From: Terrihabitans soli
GTDB lineage: Bacteria > Pseudomonadota > Alphaproteobacteria > Rhizobiales > Methylopilaceae
NCBI RefSeq assembly: GCF_014191545.1
Contig: NZ_AP023361.1
Span: forward strand, 2,446,501-2,510,500
DNA: 64,000 bases
Direction: 5' to 3'
Numbering within the stretch: the first letter of the stretch is position 1; each line of letters starts with the position of its first letter. Shown piece after piece: positions 49,255-57,665 of the stretch. The position numbers were made by a program, and so were the translations under genes. The notes under the pieces were generated by a model that was not told the origin of the DNA, ran no database searches, and saw nothing but the letters and a program-made list of their open reading frames with translations.

Positions 49255-49293
49255 CGACACGGGCGCGCCGCACAGCGCGCCCGCACCGTATTC

Positions 49294-50121
49294 TCAGGAC
49301 GAGCCCTTGGCGTTCGGGAAGAAGAGCTGCTCGCCGCCGATCTTGTAGCCGGCGATGGCCTGCTGGCCTTCCGGCGAAATCAGCCAGTCGATAAAGGCCT
49401 GCCCGTCATCCTTCTTCACGGTCGGATATTTTTCGGGGTTCACGAGAATGACGCCGTACTGGTTGAACAGTTTGGCATCGCCCTCGACCGCGACGTCAAG
49501 TTCGCCGCGATTTTTGAACGCGAGCCAGGTGCCGCGATCGGTCAGCGCATAAGCGTTGAGCGAAGATGCGGTGTTGAGCGTCGGGCCCATGCCCGAACCC
49601 GTCGATTTGTAGGAGTCGCCGATCGCTTTCGGATCGACGCCCGCCGCCTTCCACAGACGCAACTCGGCTTTGTGCGTACCGGAATCGTCGCCGCGCGAAG
49701 CAAACGGCGCTTTCGCATCGGCAATCTTCTTCAGCGCGGTGGCAACGTCTTTTGTGCCCTTTACGCCGGCGGGATCGGATTTCGGTCCGACGATGACGAA
49801 GTCGTTATACATCACCGGGAAACGCTTCACACCGGCGCCTTCCGCGACGAACTTCTCTTCGGACGGGGTGTCGTGGACGAAAACGACATCGGCATCGCCG
49901 CGGCGGCCCGTATCGAGCGCCTGGCCGGTGCCCTGCGCAATCACGCGCACGTCAATACCCGACTTCTGTTTGAACAGCGGCAGGAGGTAGCCGAACAGGC
50001 CCGACTGCTCGGTCGAGGTGGTCGAGGCCACCGTGATCGAACGGTCCTGCGCCGACGACGGCGCGGTAAAGCTCGCAAGGGCGAGAGCCGTCGCAACGGC
50101 CAGATGTTTCAGATTTCTCAT
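49294..50121 (-). CDS. tupA: Tungstate-binding periplasmic protein TupA (275 aa)
   Basis: Signal peptide ending SSAQ. The mature start ITVASTTSTEQSGLFGYLLP carries the TTST-x-x-SGL motif that separates tungstate-binding TupA (and vanadate-related WtpA-like cousins) from ModA. Also VIAQGTGQALDTGRRGDADVVFVHD and RGDDSGTHKAELRLW, the anion-contact segments. Captures WO4 for TupBC. Last gene of the minus-strand order tupB-tupC-tupA. Confidence 0.88.
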   Translation of the reverse strand: MRNLKHLAVATALALASFTAPSSAQDRSITVASTTSTEQSGLFGYLLPLFKQKSGIDVRVIAQGTGQALDTGRRGDADVVFVHDTPSEEKFVAEGAGVKRFPVMYNDFVIVGPKSDPAGVKGTKDVATALKKIADAKAPFASRGDDSGTHKAELRLWKAAGVDPKAIGDSYKSTGSGMGPTLNTASSLNAYALTDRGTWLAFKNRGELDVAVEGDAKLFNQYGVILVNPEKYPTVKKDDGQAFIDWLISPEGQQAIAGYKIGGEQLFFPNAKGSS

Positions 50122-50139
50122 TTTATGCTCCCTTCAAAA

Positions 50140-50853
50140 TCACCACAGAAGATCGCCGCGCAGAAAAGCGCCCGCTTCATCGGTTTGCGGTTTGCCGAAA
50201 AACGCCGAAGCGGATGTCTGCTCAACAAGCCGGCCGCCATGGAAAAACAGGACATCACCGGCAAGACGCCGCGCCTGGCCGAGATCGTGCGTCGCCATGA
50301 CGATTTTCGTGCCTTCGCGCGCAATCGTTCCGATCATCTCTTCGACGGCACGCGTTGCGCCCGGATCGAGCGCCGATGTCGGCTCGTCGAGGAATAGAAC
50401 CTGCGGCGCAAGCGCGAAAGCACGGGCGATGGCAAGCCGCTGCTGCTCGCCGCCGGACAGAACGCGCGCCGGACGCGCGGCGATCGATGTGAGGCCGAAG
50501 CGCTCGAGAACCTCATCGGCGCGGTTTGCGCGTTCGGTGCTTGAGAGACCTTGAAGCGCAAGCGCGTGCACAACATTCGCGCGGCCCGAACGGCGCAGTA
50601 GCACAGGGCGCTGCAGCACCATCGCATGCGCACGCGCCGCCGGAGCGCTCCATTCGATTGTGCCCGACGTCGGCGCGATCAGGCCGTGACAGAGTTTCAG
50701 GAAAAGGCTTTTGCCGGCGCCGTTCGGCCCGAGGATCACGCTCGGTGCGCCGGGTAGAAGATCGGCGCTGACGCCGCTCAAAAGATCGCGGCCGTTTCGT
50801 GCGAGCCCAAGACCGCGGATGCGCAGCGGAAGAATGGAGAGCGCGCCGTGCAT
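50140..50853 (-). CDS. tupC: Tungstate ABC transporter ATPase TupC (237 aa)
   Basis: Start at MHGALSILPLRIRG, 4 bases after the tupB stop. Walker A GPNGAGKS, Q loop MVLQRPVLLRRS, signature LSGGEQQRLAIARAF, Walker B VLFLDEPTSALD, H loop MATHDLGQAR. Short ATPase without a TOBE domain, as usual for TupC, so no MoO4 regulatory domain. Confidence 0.88.
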   Translation of the reverse strand: MHGALSILPLRIRGLGLARNGRDLLSGVSADLLPGAPSVILGPNGAGKSLFLKLCHGLIAPTSGTIEWSAPAARAHAMVLQRPVLLRRSGRANVVHALALQGLSSTERANRADEVLERFGLTSIAARPARVLSGGEQQRLAIARAFALAPQVLFLDEPTSALDPGATRAVEEMIGTIAREGTKIVMATHDLGQARRLAGDVLFFHGGRLVEQTSASAFFGKPQTDEAGAFLRGDLLW

Positions 50854-50857
50854 CACA

Positions 50858-51553
50858 TCACCCACCGATGCGCTGCGCGAGTTTTGCGGTGCCGAACGCA
50901 CCCGCATTCAGCGCAAGCGTCAGCGTCATCAGGATCATGCCGAGCGCGAGCGCCAGTGCGAGATCGCCCTTGCTCGTCTCAAGCGCGATCGCCGTCGTCA
51001 TGGTGCGCGTGTAGCCGGCAATATTGCCGCCGACGATCATCACCGCACCGACTTCTGCCGTGGCGCGGCCGAAACCTGCAAGCAGCGCGGTGATGAGGCT
51101 GTATCGTCCGTCCCAGAGCAAAGTCGGCACGGCCCGCAGGCGCGAAGAGCCGAGCGAGCGCAGCTGCTCTTCATAGTCCGCCCACAGATCCTCGATCACC
51201 TGGCGGGTGAGCGAGATGATGATCGGCAGGATGAGCACGGTCTGCGCGACGATCATCGCGCCCGGCGTGAACAACATGCCGAGCGCGCCCAGCGGACCGG
51301 ACCGCGACAGCAGGAGATAGATCAGGAGGCCCGCAACAACCGGTGGGAAACCCATCAAAGCATTCAGAATGACGACGAGGACGCCGCGGCCCGAAAACCG
51401 GGAGATCGCCAGAAAGGCGCCAAGCGGCAGGCCGATCAGGGCGGCCATCAGCAAAGCCGACAGGGTGACGCGCAGCGACAGGAGGACGATCCGGCCAAGT
51501 TCCGGGTCGCCGCTCGTCACGAGATTGATGGCTGATGCCAAGGCGTCGGGCAC
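50858..51553 (-). CDS. tupB: Tungstate ABC transporter permease TupB (231 aa)
   Basis: Permease with about five or six spans and the loop EEQLRSLGSSRLRAVPTLLWDGRYSLITALLAGFGRATAEVGAVMIVGGNIAGYTRTMTTAI, a TupB/ModB type segment shared with tungstate importers. First gene of tupBCA, divergent from the regulator at 51642. Confidence 0.88.
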   Translation of the reverse strand: MPDALASAINLVTSGDPELGRIVLLSLRVTLSALLMAALIGLPLGAFLAISRFSGRGVLVVILNALMGFPPVVAGLLIYLLLSRSGPLGALGMLFTPGAMIVAQTVLILPIIISLTRQVIEDLWADYEEQLRSLGSSRLRAVPTLLWDGRYSLITALLAGFGRATAEVGAVMIVGGNIAGYTRTMTTAIALETSKGDLALALALGMILMTLTLALNAGAFGTAKLAQRIGG

Positions 51554-51641
51554 GTGAAGTCACCGCGGCTGCAATTGCGCCTGTTTAGCTTCCGTGCTTA
51601 TCTGCCCGCAACGATGGAATACATGCAGGAAATTGCATGAA

Positions 51642-52526
51642 ATGACAGACCATATGACGACGTCCGAGGTCTCCGCCTATCTCCGGGTCAAGGAGAGGAC
51701 GATCTACGACCTTGTCGCCCGCAAGGAGATCCCCTGCTCCCGAGCCACCGGAAAGCTGCTCTTCCCGCGCAATCTCGTTGACCGCTGGATCGAGGCGCAT
51801 ATCGAGCTGCAGGACCCGCGGCTGATCGCGCCGCCGCCGATTATCGGCGGCTCCAGCGATCCTCTGCTGGAATGGGCTCTGCGCGAGTCCGGCGCCGGGC
51901 TTGCGGGCCTCGTCGAGGGCTCCTCGGCCGGTCTCGTCCGCCTCGCGGCCGGCGGCGCCGTCGCGGCCGGGATCCATTTCGGCGAAGAGGACAAAGGCGA
52001 GAACAGCGGCAATATCAAAGCGGCGCGCGAAGCCTCTGCTCTGTTTGATGTCGTCGTCGTGCATTGGGCGTGGCGCCAGCAATGCCTTCTCACCGCGGCG
52101 GGCAATCCGCTCGGCCTCAACTCGATCCGCGATGCGGCCCAGAAGGGCGCACGGTTTATTCCCCGCCAGGATGGCTCCGGCACCGAAATCCTGCTCGACC
52201 GCCTGCTCGCGCAGGCAAATCTTTCGCGTTCCGATCTGAAACTCCTGCCGCGTCCTGCACAGACGCAGACCGACGTCGCGCTCGCCATTCTCGACGGCCA
52301 TGCCGATTGCGGCATCGCCGTCAGCGCCGTAGCACGGAGATTCAATCTTGCTTTCGTGCCGCTGCATCGCGAGCGCTTCGACCTCGCCTGCCGCCGCCGC
52401 GAACTGCTCGAGCCGCCTTTACAGAAGCTTTTCGAATTCGCGCGCACGCCGGAATTCAAGGCCCAGGCCGACAGGCTGGGCGATTACGATGCCAGCGAAT
52501 GCGGAAAGGTCCTGTTCAACCGCTGA
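51642..52526 (+). CDS. HTH regulator with periplasmic-binding-like sensor domain (294 aa)
   Basis: Start at MTDHMTTSEVSAYL. A later ATG at 51654 is possible. Residues 6-55 are an excisionase-type winged helix (TSEVSAYLRVKERTIYDLVARKEIPCSRATGKLLFPRNLVDRWIE). Residues about 65-290 are a ligand domain with GGSSDPLLEWALRESG, FIPRQDGSGTEILLDRLL and ADCGIAVSAVARRFNL, as in one-component regulators that bind molybdate, tungstate or a pterin. Divergent from tupBCA and just upstream of fdhD. The dyad ATGCA-N6-TGCAT at 51623-51638 between them is a possible operator. Natural candidate for a tungstate/Moco-sensing switch. Confidence 0.8.
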   Translation: MTDHMTTSEVSAYLRVKERTIYDLVARKEIPCSRATGKLLFPRNLVDRWIEAHIELQDPRLIAPPPIIGGSSDPLLEWALRESGAGLAGLVEGSSAGLVRLAAGGAVAAGIHFGEEDKGENSGNIKAAREASALFDVVVVHWAWRQQCLLTAAGNPLGLNSIRDAAQKGARFIPRQDGSGTEILLDRLLAQANLSRSDLKLLPRPAQTQTDVALAILDGHADCGIAVSAVARRFNLAFVPLHRERFDLACRRRELLEPPLQKLFEFARTPEFKAQADRLGDYDASECGKVLFNR

Positions 52527-52572
52527 ACCCGCGGCATGGCGCCAAAGGCCTGCCATACCTATCTGAGGCGAG

Positions 52573-53460
52573 ATGAAGGACGACACAAAACTCGGCTCTT
52601 TTCTGGTTGCTCCGCAGCCCGACGATCCGCGCCTGACCGAAACGGTCACCGGTGTGGATGAGAATGGCGCGCCGGCGGAAATCTCCGTCGTCGTCGAGCG
52701 GCCGCTGACGCTTTATCTGAATGCGCAGGAGATCGTCACCATGATGACGATCGGCGATCATCCGGATCTTTTAGCGCTCGGCTATCTCCTCAATCAGAAC
52801 ATGCTGCTGCCGGAAGACGAGGTCACGGGCGTCGATTACGACGAGGATCTTTCCGTTGTCGTCGTGCGCACCGAGCGGAAAACGAATTACGAGGAAAAAC
52901 TGAAGAAGCGCGTACTGACATCCGGCTGCGCGCAGGGAACGACCTTCGGCAGCCTGATGGAAGCGATCGAGACGGTCGAACTACCGAAGACGGAAGTTCG
53001 CACATCCTGGCTCTACCGGCTGCAGAACGCGATCAACACGACGCCCTCGATCTATCTGAAGGCCGGCGCCATTCATGGCTGTGTGCTGTGCGAGGAAGAC
53101 CGGCCGCTCGTCTATATGGAAGATGTCGGCCGTCATAACGCCGTCGACAAGATCGCCGGCTGGATGTACCGCGAGAAGGTCGATCCGGGCACGAAGATCT
53201 TCTACACGACCGGCCGCCTCACCTCCGAAATGGTGATCAAAACCGTGCGCATGGGCATTCCGACTTTGATTTCGCGTTCGGGCTTTACGGCCTGGGGCGT
53301 CGATCTTGCTCGCAAAGCCGGGCTCACTTTGATCGGCCGCATGCGCGGGAAGCGCTTCGTTATCCTTGCCGGTAAAGACCGCGTGGTCTTCGATCAGAAC
53401 CTGTCTTACGTCGAAGACGAGGCCGCCAAGAGCCGCCGCAAGGGCTCCGACGAAGATTAG
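52573..53460 (+). CDS. fdhD: Formate dehydrogenase accessory sulfurtransferase FdhD (295 aa)
   Basis: Moves sulfur from a cysteine desulfurase to the Mo/W-bis-MGD of formate dehydrogenase, without which the enzyme is inactive. Markers: RPLTLYLNAQEIVTMMTIGDHPD, the loop TSGCAQGTTFG carrying the persulfide Cys, HGCVLCEEDRPLVYMEDVGRHNAVDKI, and RSGFTAWGVDLARKAGLTLIGRMRG. Standard length. 46 bases after the regulator gene, likely one operon. Confidence 0.94.
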   Translation: MKDDTKLGSFLVAPQPDDPRLTETVTGVDENGAPAEISVVVERPLTLYLNAQEIVTMMTIGDHPDLLALGYLLNQNMLLPEDEVTGVDYDEDLSVVVVRTERKTNYEEKLKKRVLTSGCAQGTTFGSLMEAIETVELPKTEVRTSWLYRLQNAINTTPSIYLKAGAIHGCVLCEEDRPLVYMEDVGRHNAVDKIAGWMYREKVDPGTKIFYTTGRLTSEMVIKTVRMGIPTLISRSGFTAWGVDLARKAGLTLIGRMRGKRFVILAGKDRVVFDQNLSYVEDEAAKSRRKGSDED

Positions 53461-53523
53461 GCCTTAAAGCCTCTGCCAACTCCGCGCCCAGCCTCCTCTT
53501 GCGTGCCGCAAATCTGCGCGCTA

Positions 53524-53549
53524 TATACTGAACCGTATGGTTCAGTATA
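53524..53549. promoter_or_regulatory. 26-bp operator-like dyad over the ArsR start codon
   Basis: TATACTGAACC-GTAT-GGTTCAGTATA: perfect 11-bp arms. The ATG of the ArsR gene (53537) lies in the spacer. A TTGCGT/TATATA promoter pair with 17-base spacing (53499-53504, 53522-53527) would put the start of transcription at or near the ATG. Confidence 0.7.
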
Positions 53550-53902
53550 CGACAACCCGCCTCGACGCCTCGTTCGCCGCGCTCTCGGACGCCACAAGAC
53601 GCGGCGTCCTTGAGCAGCTCGGGCGTTCAGACGCCTCGATCACGGACCTTGCCGACAAGTTCCACATGACCCTCACGGGCATGAAGAAACATATCGGCGT
53701 CCTGGAACAGGCAGGGCTCGTCACCACAAAAAAGCTCGGGCGCGTGCGAACCTGCAAACTCGGTCCGCGCCAACTGGCCGAAGAAACAGCATGGATCGAG
53801 GCCTACCGGCAGCTCTGGGCTTCACGCTTCGACAAATTGGACGAGGTTGTCGAGGAACTGAAGCAGAAGAAAATGGCCGATGGGCCAAAGAACAGAAAGT
53901 GA
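53537..53902 (+). CDS. ArsR/SmtB-family winged-helix regulator (121 aa)
   Basis: Opens MVQYTTTRLDASFAALSD, then DATRRGVLEQLGRSDASITDLADKFHMTLTGMKKHIGVLEQAGLV with the recognition helix, and KLGRVRTCKLGPRQL. No Cys cluster for metal binding, so not a metal sensor of the classic type. This subfamily usually sits with an SRPBCC gene, as here. No Shine-Dalgarno is seen before the ATG. Confidence 0.88.
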   Translation: MVQYTTTRLDASFAALSDATRRGVLEQLGRSDASITDLADKFHMTLTGMKKHIGVLEQAGLVTTKKLGRVRTCKLGPRQLAEETAWIEAYRQLWASRFDKLDEVVEELKQKKMADGPKNRK

Positions 53903-53912
53903 GCCTGCGCCA

Positions 53913-54392
53913 ATGAAGAATCTCACGACAGCAGAACGGAAGTCGGAGCGCGAGCTCGTCGTCACGCGAACCTTCAACGGCCCGGCGCATATCGTGTTCG
54001 AGGCATGGACCAGGCCCGATCTGTTCAAACGGTGGTGGGTCCCGAAGTCGTCTGGATTGACCCTGCTTTCCTGCGAGATGGATGTTCGTACCGGGGGCAC
54101 ATACCGGTTGGTATTCGACCACGCATCCCTAGAGCAGCCCATGGCGTTCTTCGGCCGGTACATCGAAGTGACACCGCCCTCCCGCCTCGTCTGGACGAAT
54201 GACGAAGGCGGCGAAAATGGAGTCGTCACCACAGTGACCTTCGAGGAACGGGGTAGCGAAACCTTCGTCGTCCTCCACGACCTCTATCCCTCGAAGGACG
54301 CCCTCGACAAGGCTATCGCCTCCGAGAGCACAGGTGGATTTACCGAGCAGTTCGAGCAGCTGGACGAGCTTCTCGTCACCATGGGCGGGTGA
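53913..54392 (+). CDS. SRPBCC/AHSA1-domain protein (159 aa)
   Basis: ATG of MKNLTTAERKSERELVVTRTF. An in-frame ATG 33 bases earlier overlaps the ArsR gene. Hydrophobic-pocket fold: FNGPAHIVFEAWTRPDLFKRWWVPK, GRYIEVTPPSRLVWTND, and the C-terminal helix FTEQFEQLDELLVTM. Binds an unknown small hydrophobic ligand. Paired with the upstream ArsR regulator. Convergent with moeA. Confidence 0.85.
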   Translation: MKNLTTAERKSERELVVTRTFNGPAHIVFEAWTRPDLFKRWWVPKSSGLTLLSCEMDVRTGGTYRLVFDHASLEQPMAFFGRYIEVTPPSRLVWTNDEGGENGVVTTVTFEERGSETFVVLHDLYPSKDALDKAIASESTGGFTEQFEQLDELLVTMGG

Positions 54393-54422
54393 AGCCGACC
54401 CCGGTCTTTATGGGTTCGCGGC

Positions 54423-55676
54423 CTAGAACATGTTCTCGTATGAGCGATAGGCGATGAGATCGCCCTCCGCGACCGCGGTGACCGGTTCGGGCAGCTCGAC
54501 AAAACCTGTGGTTTCCGTCAGCGATGTAATGACGCCTGCACCTTCGCGCGGATGCTTGTGCGCGACAATGGATCCATCCGCCTCGCGCACGAGCGATACG
54601 CGCACGAACTCGCGGCGGCCGGTCTTTTTCTTATAGGCAAAGCCGCTCTTCACGGGCACGGCGGTCGACGGCGTCCAGCTCTCGCCGGACAGGCGCGCGA
54701 CCAAGGCCCGCACGATGTTGACGAAGGTGACGAACACCGCAACGGGATTGCCGGGAAGCCCGACAAAGGGAACGCCATCGACAACCGCCATCGCGACCGG
54801 ACGCCCCGGCTTGATGGCGAGGCGCCAGTGCACCAGCGTTCCGACCGTCTCGACGACGCGGCGGGTATAATCTTCTTCGCCGGTCGAAACGCCGCCGGAT
54901 GAGATAATCAGATCGTGGCCTTTGGCGGCGGCAAGAATGGCTTTGCCGAGCGCATCCGGCTCATCGCGATACATACCGATATCGGTGACTTCGCATCCGG
55001 CGCGGCGCAACAGCGCCGCCATCATCACACGGTTGGAATCGTGCAGCATGCCCGGCTGAAGCGGACGGCCGGGCTCGACCAGTTCATCGCCGGTCGACAG
55101 AACCGCAACTTTCAGACGGCGGCGCACTTTCAGACCCGTGAGGCCAAGCGCAGAGGCAAGCGAGACATGCTGCGGCTGAAGCCGCAGCCCCGAAGCGAGC
55201 GCGGGTGCGCCGGTCGCGATGTCTTCGCCGGCAAGACGGCGATTGGCCCCCTTCTTCAATCCTGCGGGCAGAATGACGCGTCCGTCTTCCTCGCGCACAT
55301 CTTCCTGCATGAAAACAGTGTCGGTGCCGTCCGGCATCATCGCGCCGGTAAAAATGCGCGCGCTTTCGCCTTTGCCGACCGCGTGCGGCGAACGATCGCC
55401 GGCGGCGATGCGCGTGACCACCGGAAGAATAGTTTCTCCGCCCGGATTGAGATCGGCATGACGCACCGCCCAGCCATCGACGGCGGAATTGTCGTAGCCC
55501 GGCAGAGCCAAGGGCGCGATAACGTCCTCCGCCAAAATCCGTCCGTCCGCATCGATCAGCGAGACGGTCTCGATGTCTGTGACCGGCACGACGCGCTCAC
55601 CGATCAGTGCGAGGCCCGCCTCGATCGGCATGAGTTCGCCGCCGAACGCAAAGCAATCGTCGGAAAGCTGCGCCAT
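54423..55676 (-). CDS. moeA: Molybdopterin molybdenumtransferase MoeA (417 aa)
   Basis: Inserts Mo (or W) into adenylylated molybdopterin. Four MoeA domains: PLALPGYDNSAVDGWAV, IFTGAMMPDGTDTVFMQED, VAVLSTGDELVEPG, LIISSGGVSTGEEDYTRRVVE and GLPGNPVAVFVTF, with the active-site SGGxSxGxxD and GxPGNP loops intact. C-terminal domain IV ends YRSYENMF. Normal length. One base from the next moeA-type gene. Confidence 0.92.
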   Translation of the reverse strand: MAQLSDDCFAFGGELMPIEAGLALIGERVVPVTDIETVSLIDADGRILAEDVIAPLALPGYDNSAVDGWAVRHADLNPGGETILPVVTRIAAGDRSPHAVGKGESARIFTGAMMPDGTDTVFMQEDVREEDGRVILPAGLKKGANRRLAGEDIATGAPALASGLRLQPQHVSLASALGLTGLKVRRRLKVAVLSTGDELVEPGRPLQPGMLHDSNRVMMAALLRRAGCEVTDIGMYRDEPDALGKAILAAAKGHDLIISSGGVSTGEEDYTRRVVETVGTLVHWRLAIKPGRPVAMAVVDGVPFVGLPGNPVAVFVTFVNIVRALVARLSGESWTPSTAVPVKSGFAYKKKTGRREFVRVSLVREADGSIVAHKHPREGAGVITSLTETTGFVELPEPVTAVAEGDLIAYRSYENMF

Positions 55677-57665
55677 TTATTCGCCCGCCAGAGCAAGATC
55701 GCCCGGCACAAAGCCGAGCGCGTGAAGCGCGGCACGAACCTCGCCGCTGCCGAGCACATTCAGAAAAGCCTGAACGGCGGGACGATCGCGGCGACTGTCC
55801 GCCAGGATGAAATCATAATGCTCGTCGCCCACGGCAAGGAAGCCGAGACCGTAAAGACGCGCGACATTCTCAATAGCCATGCCCCAATCCGCCCGCCCCT
55901 GCTGCACGGCGGCGGCCACGGCATTGTGCGATTTCGGCTGATTGGCATAGCCTGCCGGGCGCTGGCCGGACAGAATTCCATCGAGCAGAATACGCGTGCC
56001 CGAACCGGCATTGCGGTTGACGAGAATGATGTCTGGATCGCCCGCGACAGACGCAATCGCATCACGCGCCGCTTTGCCTTCGAAACGCGTATCGCCCTTG
56101 CGGAAGACGACGCCCTGGCGGCGCCGCCAGCCGGGAACCAGCGACAGGCCTTCGCTCAGAAACGGCGTGTTGTACAAGCCGGTCTTCGGATCGAGGAGGT
56201 GCACCGGAGCAAGATCGCATTCGCCGCGCTTCAGCGCTGCAAGGCCGCCCATACTGCCGATAGCAAGTGTGCGGACATGAACACCCTGACGCGCAAGGAT
56301 CGAGACCACAGCATCGAGGCCGATATCGTGACTGCCGGCCAGAACGAGATCGGGAACATGCAGACCTTTGCCGATGAGGTGCACGCTTTGCGGCGTCCCA
56401 GCATCGGCGGCATCCGCCAGCGCATCGATCGAGAAAAAGCCGTCGGCCTGTGAGAACGCCGTCACCGAACCCGAACCGCGGCCGAGCGGAAAAGCGACGA
56501 GGCCCTCTTGCGTCTGGCCGAGCGAGACCATCACATATTCGGTGCGGCCGATCTCAGAAGCCGCGCGCACCGGCAGCACCGCATCGACGACATCCTCGCC
56601 GCGCGGCTGAAGGCCCGCGAGTGCGCGGATGAGAGGCGTCACGAAAGTGTGGAAGGTGAAGATGGCGGAGGTCGGGAAACCGGGCAGCACGATAACGGGT
56701 GTCTCGCGCGCCACGGCAAGACAGATCGGCTTTCCCGGCTTCAGCGCAACGCCGTGCACGATGATGCCCGGCTTGCCGAGTTTCGACAGGATGCGGTGCG
56801 AGACATCGCCCGCGCCTTTCGAGGTGCCGCCGGACAATACGACAAGATCGGTTTCGGCTATGGCTTTCTCGACGCGCGTGGCAAGCGCATCTTCATCGTC
56901 GCGAATAATGCCGAAGAGAACCGGCTCGCCGCCATTCTCGCGCACGGCGGCAGCGGTGATCGCTGAATTCGAATCGTAGATCGCACCGGGAGGCAGATCG
57001 CCGCCGGGCGGCACAAGCTCGTCGCCCGTCGAAATAATGCCGACGCGCGGACGGCGCACGACACTGACCGACGAAAGCCCGCAGGCGGCGAGAACGCCGA
57101 TCTCGCGCGAGGTAATTTCGAGGCCCTGGCGCAGCGCGGTTTCGCCGCGCGCGATATCGGAGCCGGCAAAGGCGATGAAGCCGCCCGGTGAAGCCGGACG
57201 CTTGATATCGACGTAAGGTCCGCTGTCGTCTTCGCCAAACGCGGTGTTCTCGATCATCACCACGGCATCTGCCCCGCGCGGCACGACACCGCCGGTCGAA
57301 ATCGCGGTTGCGCTTCCGCCGGCAACCGTCAGCGCAGGCGCGGTGCCGCAGGCGAGAACTTCCTTATTCAAGCGCAGGCGGACAGGCGAAGGCTCGCTCG
57401 CTCCCGCCGTATCGGCGGCGCGCACGGCAAAGCCGTCGACGGACGAGCGGTCGAAGGGTGGCAGATCGATCGGCGCGGTCAGATTTTCGGCAAGCACGCG
57501 GCCGAGCGCTGCCGCGAGTTCAACGGTCTCAGCGGCAAGCGGCTTATGGGGCACGGCGGCGCGAAACCGCTTTTCCGCCTCTTCGCGTGAGACGACGTCG
57601 AGGAACTGCTCCTGACGCGCCGCGCGGCGTACGGCCTCGATGATATCGCGATCCTTCATGGGCAT
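55677..57665 (-). CDS. MoeA fused to a periplasmic-binding-like domain (662 aa)
   Basis: Residues about 1-425 are MoeA (PIDLPPFDRSSVDGFAV, ISTGGVVPRGADAVVMIE, VGIISTGDELVPPGG, VLSGGTSKGAGDV, LPGFPTSAIFTFH). The usual GNP of the last loop is GFP here. Residues about 440-662 are a PBP_like domain (LVLAGSHDIGLDAVVSIL, NRNAGSGTRILLDGILSG, GRADWGMAIENVARLYGLGF) of the same type as the sensor part of the regulator at 51642. The fusion suggests a MoeA that senses or holds an oxyanion or pterin. In this cluster it could favour tungsten. Confidence 0.85.
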   Translation of the reverse strand: MPMKDRDIIEAVRRAARQEQFLDVVSREEAEKRFRAAVPHKPLAAETVELAAALGRVLAENLTAPIDLPPFDRSSVDGFAVRAADTAGASEPSPVRLRLNKEVLACGTAPALTVAGGSATAISTGGVVPRGADAVVMIENTAFGEDDSGPYVDIKRPASPGGFIAFAGSDIARGETALRQGLEITSREIGVLAACGLSSVSVVRRPRVGIISTGDELVPPGGDLPPGAIYDSNSAITAAAVRENGGEPVLFGIIRDDEDALATRVEKAIAETDLVVLSGGTSKGAGDVSHRILSKLGKPGIIVHGVALKPGKPICLAVARETPVIVLPGFPTSAIFTFHTFVTPLIRALAGLQPRGEDVVDAVLPVRAASEIGRTEYVMVSLGQTQEGLVAFPLGRGSGSVTAFSQADGFFSIDALADAADAGTPQSVHLIGKGLHVPDLVLAGSHDIGLDAVVSILARQGVHVRTLAIGSMGGLAALKRGECDLAPVHLLDPKTGLYNTPFLSEGLSLVPGWRRRQGVVFRKGDTRFEGKAARDAIASVAGDPDIILVNRNAGSGTRILLDGILSGQRPAGYANQPKSHNAVAAAVQQGRADWGMAIENVARLYGLGFLAVGDEHYDFILADSRRDRPAVQAFLNVLGSGEVRAALHALGFVPGDLALAGE

